Shown here: positions 8,990 to 13,920 of the stretch, one piece after another | Numbering within the stretch: the stretch's first letter is position 1 | Layout of the letters: each line of letters begins with the position of its first letter | DNA from: Oehlia diaphana | Taxonomy: Eukaryota > Glomeromycota > Glomeromycetes > Glomerales > Glomeraceae | Assembly (NCBI GenBank): GCA_003833135.1 | Contig: QZLH01000039.1 | Coordinates: 208,876-222,795, forward strand | Length of the DNA stretch: 13,920 nt | Direction of reading: 5' to 3' | Notes under the pieces: model-generated | Told to the model about the DNA's origin: nothing | Database searches by the model: none | What the model saw: only the letters and a program-made list of their open reading frames with translations | Program-made: the position numbers and the translations under genes

Positions 8990-9161
8990 TTTAACTTCTT
9001 TATTTTGATCAAGAATAATGTGCATTTTTGATTTAAATTTCAAATTAAATTTGCTATTAGTGTGTGGATTATTAAAGATTTATTAATATTTTATTTTTAG
9101 ATTAACCAATATTAAAATACAAAATATTATAATCTGATTATCTGAATCATATGACTTCAGT

Positions 9162-9436
9162 CATCAGGAAATTTTTTTAGGCGTAATTTAGTGTAATCTT
9201 TCGGAGGTGGTGTAAAATTTCGAAATATTATACACTAAAAACGTAATATTACAGAAGTTTACGCTCTTAAATTTGAATAATTACAGTAATTTGATAATAT
9301 CTCGCTATCTACTAATCCAATTAAGACGATCTATAGCTCATTGGAATCAGCTCGTCAAGACGAATCGAATGGTAGTAAAATCGCATCTCTACGTTCGATA
9401 GAACGCTTTATAGTATGCAATAAAGTTTTACATTAA
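9162..9436 (+). mobile_element. CpG-rich foldback repeat, half copy ending at an assembly gap
   Basis: The sequence begins CATCAGGAAATTTTTTTAGG and is almost identical to 10520-10792. By eye the differences are a two-base insertion in the ATTATACAC stretch and two or three single substitutions. It continues past the arm into what is the loop of the other copy, then stops at the N at 9437. The expected inverted right arm is absent. It contains many CpG dinucleotides (for example in CAGCTCGTCAAGACGAATCG), unlike its surroundings. A sub-hairpin is formed by TTTAGTGTAAT and a slightly altered downstream partner. It has no coding capacity. Confidence 0.8.
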
Positions 9437-9437
9437 N
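9437..9437. other. Single N, probable assembly gap
   Basis: This is the only ambiguous base in the window. It falls at the position equivalent to 10793, inside the loop of the complete palindromic copy, and the sequence after it is unrelated to that element. The simplest reading is a scaffold gap of unknown size and not a single unread base. Confidence 0.75.
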
Positions 9438-9644
9438 GGTGTATTTAAAATCATAAAAGAAATTCAAAAGGAGCAAAATCAAGTTGAGTTGAATATAGAA
9501 TCAATTTTACGTGGAATGCCAAGGCCTTTACAAAAAAAACAAGATCGTGAACGTGAAAATCGAATTCAAACAGTTTATAATGATAGACATAATAGATCAC
9601 TTATGGATTTTCTTCGAAGTATTGCACACAATATTTCACTTTAA
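9438..9644 (+). CDS. C-terminal fragment of a MULE-type transposase-like protein
   Basis: From the first base after the N a frame is open for 68 codons to TAA at 9642-9644. It begins GVFKIIKEIQKEQNQVELNI, has a basic, charged middle (RGMPRPLQKKQDRERENRIQ) and ends MDFLRSIAHNISL. The pattern is a helix (FIKxIKxEQ-like), then a proline-containing linker to a Lys/Arg-rich stretch, then an LR-x-IAHN ending. It matches what I recall at the C-termini of Mutator-like (MULE-domain) transposases in fungi and animals. This is recall, not an alignment. There are no internal stops and codon use is not degraded, so the gene may be recent or intact upstream. Its 5' part is lost in the gap. It could alternatively be a host protein tail. 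Confidence 0.5.
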   Translation, partial: GVFKIIKEIQKEQNQVELNIESILRGMPRPLQKKQDRERENRIQTVYNDRHNRSLMDFLRSIAHNISL

Positions 9645-9667
9645 GTAGTTGTAATTAATTTTTTTTC

Positions 9668-9720
9668 AAAAATAGCTTAAATGATATCAATTGATTTAAT
9701 TTTAATAAAAAGCTATTTTT
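9668..9720. repeat. Inverted repeat with T-run after the MULE-like frame
   Basis: AAAAATAGCTT (9668-9678) pairs perfectly with AAGCTATTTTT (9710-9720) across a 31-base loop, followed by more T residues. It begins 24 bases after the stop codon. It may help form a transcript end, or may be chance in AT-rich DNA. Confidence 0.35.
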
Positions 9721-10066
9721 TTTTGTATCATGCTTTTAAATAATAAAGTTGCAAATTAAAGAATTTAAATAAAATAACTTGAATTAATATAATATTTGTT
9801 AATTTATCAAATCTATTTTTAAAAATCTACTTCAGCTTCGTATTTAAAATTGTTCTTAATAATTTTCTTAATTTAGTTTATATAATTTGCTTTTTTGTGC
9901 ATTCTAGAGTATTTCAAAATACTAATTGAATATAATAATATACTGTATATTTCAATTAATAATAATAAATAATAAATTAATAAAGTTTTATTTTAAATAA
10001 TAATAAATAAACAATAATAAAACAAATAATTAATTATTTCTATTATTTTATGACATAAAATTTTTG
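9721..10066. other. AT-rich stretch, no supported gene
   Basis: This is dominated by AATAATAAATAA-type simple sequence (about 9950-10030). No coding or transposon signal was seen. Confidence 0.5.
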
Positions 10067-10205
10067 TCGGTAAAATGATTGTCAGTAAAATGTACCTGTC
10101 GGTAAAATGATTGTCAGTAATATGATTGTTGGTAAAATGTACCTGTCGGTAAAGTGAGTGTTGGTAAAATGATTGTTGGTAAAATGATTGTCAGTAATGT
10201 GAACC
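10067..10205. repeat. 15/17-bp minisatellite
   Basis: Nine contiguous units begin at 10067, 10082, 10099, 10114, 10129, 10146, 10161, 10176 and 10191. The 15-bp form is TCGGTAAAATGATTG. A 17-bp form, TCAGTAAAATGTACCTG, occurs as the second and fifth units. The last unit diverges and runs directly into the coding-like segment that follows. The mix of 15 and 17 bp means no single frame is kept across the array on either strand, so as it stands it is not a coding repeat. The complementary strand reads as repeats of TIILP over short stretches. Confidence 0.85.
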
Positions 10206-10521
10206 AGACCCAGATTTTAGATCTGTAACTAAAAGTGAAATACAACTTAATATTAATAGAGAAAAAGAATTTCTTAGATATGATATAAAAACAGTTGGTA
10301 TTGAATAGCAACAATATAAAATTGAATCTAAAGAAAATTTTACAAAATTAACAGATGAATATATTGAACTTAGTGGTTTTGATCTTAATGCTGTAACCAG
10401 TATATTAACTGTTGATAAAGATTACACTATTATATTTGCAAATTGTACAAATTCTACTGATTCAACAAATCCATTCTTACTATAAGGTCAATTATTTATT
10501 TTACCTATTGAATATAATTCA
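10198..10521 (+). pseudogene. Unassigned coding segment with two stops, cut by the palindrome
   Basis: A single frame reads with protein-like composition: EPDPDFRSVTKSEIQLNINR, then EKEFLRYDIKTVGIE, a TAG at 10306-10308, then QQYKIESKENFTKLTDEYIE, LSGFDLNAVTSILTVDKDYT and IIFANCTNSTDSTNPFLL, a TAA at 10483-10485, then GQLFILPIEYNS. There are no frameshifts, and two nonsense codons in about 107 codons, so the segment was probably coding until fairly recently. The alternation of charged residues with hydrophobic beta-strand-like pieces and the N/T/S-rich NCTNSTDSTN (two N-x-S/T sites) suggest a secreted or surface protein, but I do not recognise a domain. It begins in the last minisatellite unit and is interrupted at 10520 by the palindromic repeat. 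Confidence 0.45.
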
Positions 10522-11041
10522 TCAGGAAATTTTTTTAGGCGTAATTTAGTGTAATCTTTCGGAGGTGGTGTAAAATTTCGAAATATTACACTAAAAATGT
10601 AATATTACAGAAGTTTACGCTCTTAAATTTGAATAATTACAGTAATTTGATAATATCTCGCTATCTACTGATCCAATCAAGACGATCTATAGCTCATTGG
10701 AATCAGCTCGTCAAGACGAATCGAATGGTAGTAAAATCGCATCTCTACGTTCGATAGAACGCTTTATAGTATGCAATAAAGTTTTACATTAATAGAACGT
10801 CATCTATCGAACGTAGAGATGCGATTTTACTACCATTCGATTCGTCTTGACGAGCTGATTCCAATGAGCTATAGATCGTCTTAATTGGATCAGTAGATAG
10901 CGAGATATTATCAAATTACTGTAATTATTCAAATTTAAGAGCGTAAACTTCTGTAATATTACGTTTTTAGTGTAATATTTCGAAATTTTACACCACCTCC
11001 GAAAGATTACACTAAATTACGCCTAAAAAAATTTCCTGATG
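10520..11041. mobile_element. Near-perfect palindromic element, 239-bp arms
   Basis: The left arm 10520-10758 and right arm 10803-11041 are reverse complements with only two differences that I can find (10598 T against the partner of 10963, and 10678 C against the partner of 10883). They are separated by a 44-base loop, and all coordinates pair to the same sum, so there are no indels. The ends are CATCAGGAAATTT and AAATTTCCTGATG. Each arm contains its own smaller hairpin (TTTAGTGTAAT with ATTACACTAAA). The arms equal the half copy at 9162-9436. No transposase frame is present, and no target duplication is evident (flanks AATATAATT and GTAACAAAG). It resembles a foldback-type non-autonomous element. 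The family is unknown. The near-identity of the arms implies recent formation or correction. Confidence 0.85.
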
Positions 11042-11106
11042 GTAACAAAGCAAATATACCATCTATATCTTCCTCTGATCAGGCAAAATCATCTAATAAA
11101 TCCTGA
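11041..11106 (+). pseudogene. Possible continuation of the interrupted coding segment
   Basis: Immediately after the palindrome, in the same frame number as the segment at 10198-10521, the reading GNKANIPSISSSDQAKSSNK then S is open to TGA at 11104-11106. Its Ser/Asn-rich composition fits the N/T/S-rich segment upstream. It could be the original C-terminus separated by the insertion. It is short, so this rests on frame and composition only. Confidence 0.25.
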
Positions 11107-11132
11107 TTTCAAAAACTAATCTAACTAATGTA

Positions 11133-11554
11133 TCAGAGGCAGAGTAGAAATTGGGCCTTGACCAATTCCCAGTAATGGACTATTAGGCTTTGGACCTAAT
11201 GGAGATATCCAGTCTAATTTCAATTTCAAATGGACTATGATTTATAATTTTATATATTATAATTCTGGCTAAATTTATAGTGTTAACTTAAATTAAAATG
11301 ATTATATACTATTTTGGCAAACTACAATTTAAAAAAAAGTGCTGCTGTTGTAATCTATAGTAAATTTAATAAAAAATTCTAGTAAATATTAATATACATA
11401 CTGTATTATAAATTTTATAATTATTAATTACATATTGCTAAAATTATATATAAAATATAGCTGTTGGATGAAGGTTATAGTTCAATAGTCCAAATTTTAA
11501 TGGAATTAAAATGGACTAAGTTCAGTAGTCTAATAGTTCAAAAGGCTAACACTG
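11133..11554. mobile_element. Weak candidate hAT-type MITE remnant
   Basis: The left end CAGAGGCAGAGTAGAA resembles the CAGNGGCGGAG-type termini known from many hAT elements. The right end, read in reverse, begins CAGTGTTAGCC. Related words (GGACTATTAG, TTGGACCTAATGG, and on the right AGTCCAAATTTTAATGG and AGTAGTCTAATAGTTC) occur near both ends in partly inverted arrangement. There is no matching 8-bp target duplication and the ends differ substantially, so this is a low-confidence call. Confidence 0.3.
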
Positions 11555-11870
11555 ATCAGAAGCAAAAGAGCAAAGTCTTAGTTTACATCATGAAATTTAA
11601 CCAAATAGGAGTCTTATATTTATCAAATGGCAGTATTTGATAAGTATTAAAAATTTGCATATATTAAGTAATAAAAAAATAAAATACTTAAATACTACAA
11701 TATTTTATTATTATTAATTATTTAATTTTTTAAGTATTTTTTAATACTTTAATTTAACGTTTATAAATACTTTTTCAACATATTTTATATTCAATAAATG
11801 CTATTTATAAATATTTAGTAAATGCTTTGATAAATATTATGATGTAACTCAGATGAGAAAAGTATCTTAA
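11555..11870. other. AT-rich stretch, no supported gene
   Basis: It contains repeated TTAATTATTTAATTTTTTAAG and TATTTATAAATA-like words with partial inverted symmetry around 11690-11820. No coding frame was seen. Confidence 0.4.
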
Positions 11871-11969
11871 CTACATAATATTTATGATGAGACAGCTAAA
11901 TGGGATGAAACATACTTTTATGATGATGAAACAAATAATTCTGGTACATCATATGAGGATGATGATTGA
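11871..11969 (+). pseudogene. Short acidic coding-like fragment
   Basis: A frame open after a TAA (11868-11870) encodes LHNIYDETAKWDETYFYDDE followed by TNNSGTSYEDDD, ending at TGA (11967-11969). The strongly acidic, aspartate-rich tail with repeated DET is unlike random AT-rich DNA and could be the C-terminal tail of a lost protein. An upstream ATG AGA AAA GTA TCT lies in the same frame before the TAA. The family is unknown. It is too short to be confident. Confidence 0.3.
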
Positions 11970-12210
11970 GAATATTAATGAGACGTAAAAAGATTGTAAT
12001 ATTATTCTAAATATCACCTGAAATGCACAGTATGATATGCTAATTTTTCTGAATATCATGCGCAGTAAGTATGTTATCTCTATACTTTTCCTGTGATGTT
12101 CTTGACACATAGTCTTTATTATATAATCTTTTTGGAGATGATCATCAACTAATTACTCAGATTACAAAAATTTAATCCACAATGAAAAAGTAAAAAAATA
12201 ATTTGTTAAT
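11970..12210. other. Stretch before the P-loop motif, no clear frame
   Basis: This may hold the decayed N-terminal part of the NTPase relic that follows, but every frame is interrupted often and I cannot pick a path through it. Confidence 0.3.
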
Positions 12211-13682
12211 TCTGCTGGGCCAGGTGTGGTAAAAATAGAATGTGTTATGAATTATTATGTTATTATTGGAAACTTTATTATGTAGCATTACGTAAGGTAA
12301 ATAGAGGTTCATGTGATATCAAAGATTACCTATGGTGGAATATTATAATAACAGATGATTTTAAAAGTAATCGTCAAATGCAGATCATATTGTTCATTAT
12401 TTAATTCTTTCTTGCTACTCATATTAAATAAGTGTATTAAAACATTATCAACATTCAAACCATAATGCTAGTACTTACTAAAGACCTACCAGAACATATT
12501 CAGAGACATGTATAATTATAATGATGATTTATTTCTTATACTTATGCTTAAACTCATTAATTGCACATAAGTTTTTTTGGAACAATGCATTGATAATTTA
12601 TACCAAAAAATTCTAGATCTTAACGAATCCTATTATCATTGATAAAGCGCAATCACTTCAAATAGTATTTTATGAAAAGTATCGATTATGTTATAATGAA
12701 ATAGATAAATGATCGCTCTTGTCACCAATTGTTCAGGTATTGAAAAAACTGACGCCATCTTTTACAAATCATTGTGTTATTCCATGTAGCACCGGACTTA
12801 AACTTCTTTCTCTCAATAAAGTTTTTAGTAGTACAGGAATTGTGAAAAGGGATTTCAACATTAATAAATTTACAGTTTTTGGAAAGTGAAGGGACATTGC
12901 TTATATTAAAGAATATATTAATAATCTGTTAGAATTGAATGTAACAGAAGAGAATATTAAAATTATTTATAGTCATTTTCATAGCTGATTTTGGCCCATT
13001 GTTACTTGTATAGAAAGAATCATCATGGGTAATTTGATTGATGATGTTGTTGGAAAGCTTTGGAAAGAGATAACAACAAACAGTAATAGTGAGCAATCAA
13101 TGTATTACCAGCTATCCAATATTTCTAATATGGAATGGCCTAATTTTATATCATCAGTGAATATTCTTGATTTGTGTTTATGTAATATGCTTGCCTACTA
13201 TTACTCTGACAGGCCATTTTTATTTGCTAATTTCAAGCAAATAAAAATAATTGAATATGGTTTTGGATATCTTCAGAAGGTAAAACTACCAACCATTACT
13301 CAGTTAAAGTCAAAATTTAAAGATAAAGTTAATGAAAGCGTGTTGCATACTTTAAGTGTGGATTTATCATTATTATCTTCTTTAAGTGAAAATGATAACA
13401 TTTTTAGTTGCTTATGTTGACAAGCCTTTGCTCTTACAAATTCTAATCATACACATATACATTTTAATTAGCCATATTTAAAATATCTAGGAAAAAAAAC
13501 TTATTTAATGTAGATGGTACTCATCAATCTATTGAAACAAAAAGAAATTTTAAAATACTGCTAGTGCTTACAACTTTTTTAAAGACAAGGGCTGTCTGCC
13601 AAGGAAAATTCTTGACATTATGTCCATGGTTAATAATCCGAGTTCATGTGGCTTCCTATGGGAAAAGTACTTACCTGAGTGA
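12211..13682 (+). pseudogene. P-loop NTPase relic, Crinkler-effector-like
   Basis: A Walker A-like motif starts at 12211 (SAGPGV in one frame, then GKNRM in the next), broken by an apparent one-base loss near 12228. After several hundred decayed bases a Walker B-like IIIDKAQ lies at 12632-12652, with lysine where the family's DEAQ has glutamate. From there one frame runs 12641-13420 with stops only at 12710-12712, 12887-12889 and 12986-12988 before the final TGA. It includes IPCSTGLKLLSLNKVFSS and FGK-stop-RDIAYIKEYI. The longest uninterrupted piece starts at ATG 13025 (131 residues). A last in-register piece in another frame (ILDIMSMVNNPSSCGFLWEK, then YLPE) ends at 13680-13682. The order P-loop, DEAQ, FGKWRD-like block resembles the STAND-type NTPase of Crinkler (CRN) proteins that are abundant in glomeromycotan fungi. 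This is family recall, not a search. The copy cannot produce a full protein. Confidence 0.6.
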
Positions 13683-13920
13683 ATTTAAATGAAAAATTTT
13701 GCACTTACTTAATTCTGGCCGAAATACTAGTTAAACAAAAAATATTTAACATTATAAATGTGACGCTAACCCACTAACGGTTTGTAACGAGCACAACATA
13801 GCAGGCTTTCCAATTTTTGAATAATCACATGATGATCGGCATATGTATTATTTTTTAGTTTTTATTTAATAAATTATCTGTTATGGCGCCATAATAAATA
13901 ACTAAAATTCACATTTTCTA
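13683..13920. other. Non-coding tail of the window with a 14-bp palindrome
   Basis: No frame is supported. A somewhat less AT-rich block (about 13760-13805, containing CTAACCCACTAACGG) stands out but matches nothing else here. TTATGGCGCCATAA at 13881-13894 is a perfect palindrome. Confidence 0.4.

Noticed and set aside
9668..9720. Bacterial-type intrinsic terminator
   Set aside because: The context is eukaryotic and the stem is AT-rich with a 31-base loop. It is kept only as an inverted repeat.
10114..10314. 66-residue minus-strand open frame ending in TIILP repeats
   Set aside because: It is a shadow of the minisatellite and of the opposite-strand coding relic, and its repeat character comes from the 15-bp DNA units.
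10600..10608. TAATATTAC, identical to the rolling-circle nick site of some circular ssDNA viruses (also at 9244-9252 and 10954-10962)
   Set aside because: It is not in the loop of a stem, there is no Rep-like frame, and a nine-base AT-rich palindrome is expected by chance in this composition. It is part of the repeat arm.
13025..13420. 131-residue frame as a complete gene starting at ATG 13025
   Set aside because: The same frame continues upstream past three TGA codons with conserved-looking sequence to the Walker B-like motif, so the ATG is internal.
13881..13894. TTATGGCGCCATAA perfect palindrome as a regulatory site
   Set aside because: It is a single occurrence with no neighbouring gene, so nothing supports a function.
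1..13920. tRNA, rRNA, CRISPR array or riboswitch
   Set aside because: I scanned for cloverleaf-type GGTTCGA blocks, conserved rRNA words and regularly spaced repeats with unique spacers. None was found.

Overview
This window looks like transposon-rich, intergenic nuclear DNA from a very AT-rich eukaryote. The best guess is an early-diverging fungus of the arbuscular mycorrhizal type (Rhizophagus/Glomeromycotina-like). The reasons are the strong A+T bias, the long stretches without open frames, the many small inverted-repeat elements, a decayed hAT transposase with a CGGBP1/BED-like finger, and a decayed P-loop NTPase resembling Crinkler-type effectors. The organism call is inference from overall character and was not checked against any database. 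I see no complete, convincing protein-coding gene, no rRNA or tRNA, no CRISPR array and no bacterial operon structure.

Layout. Bases 1-1000 hold a remnant of an inverted-repeat element (about 77-255), three tandem GGTGAA/TTCACC palindromes (479-528) and a higher-order tandem repeat (554-872). Bases 1516-1847 (minus) carry an unassigned coding relic in two frames. Bases 2348-2758 (minus) carry a repetitive open frame with a 16-residue period, whose upstream end meets a 688-bp foldback element with a TA duplication (2760-3447). Bases 3668-3836 and 4614-5038 are two copies of one short TA-flanked MITE. The second copy is split by a 250-bp element bounded by TTAA. A further foldback element lies at 5328-5743.

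Bases 6316-8204 are a full-length but heavily broken hAT transposase relic, with the catalytic D, D and E positions still recognisable. Bases 8486-8989 contain two small open segments that might be exons of one gene, separated by an interval holding a 90-bp palindrome. A CpG-rich repeat follows at 9162-9436 and stops at a single N (9437). Directly after the N comes an intact C-terminal coding segment that resembles a Mutator-like (MULE) transposase. A 15/17-bp minisatellite (10067-10205) abuts an unassigned broken coding segment. That segment is interrupted by a nearly perfect palindrome at 10520-11041: two 239-bp arms with two differences, the arms being the same sequence as the 9162-9436 repeat. 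Bases 12211-13682 are a relic of a P-loop NTPase.

How it fits together. The window records successive layers of transposition and decay. The oldest coding relics (hAT, NTPase) are broken largely by changes that read as C-to-T or G-to-A. The CpG-containing palindromic repeat is almost unmutated and so looks recent. The N probably marks an assembly break in the centre of another copy of that palindrome, so sequence around 9437 (the missing right arm and the 5' part of the MULE gene) is likely absent from this assembly.
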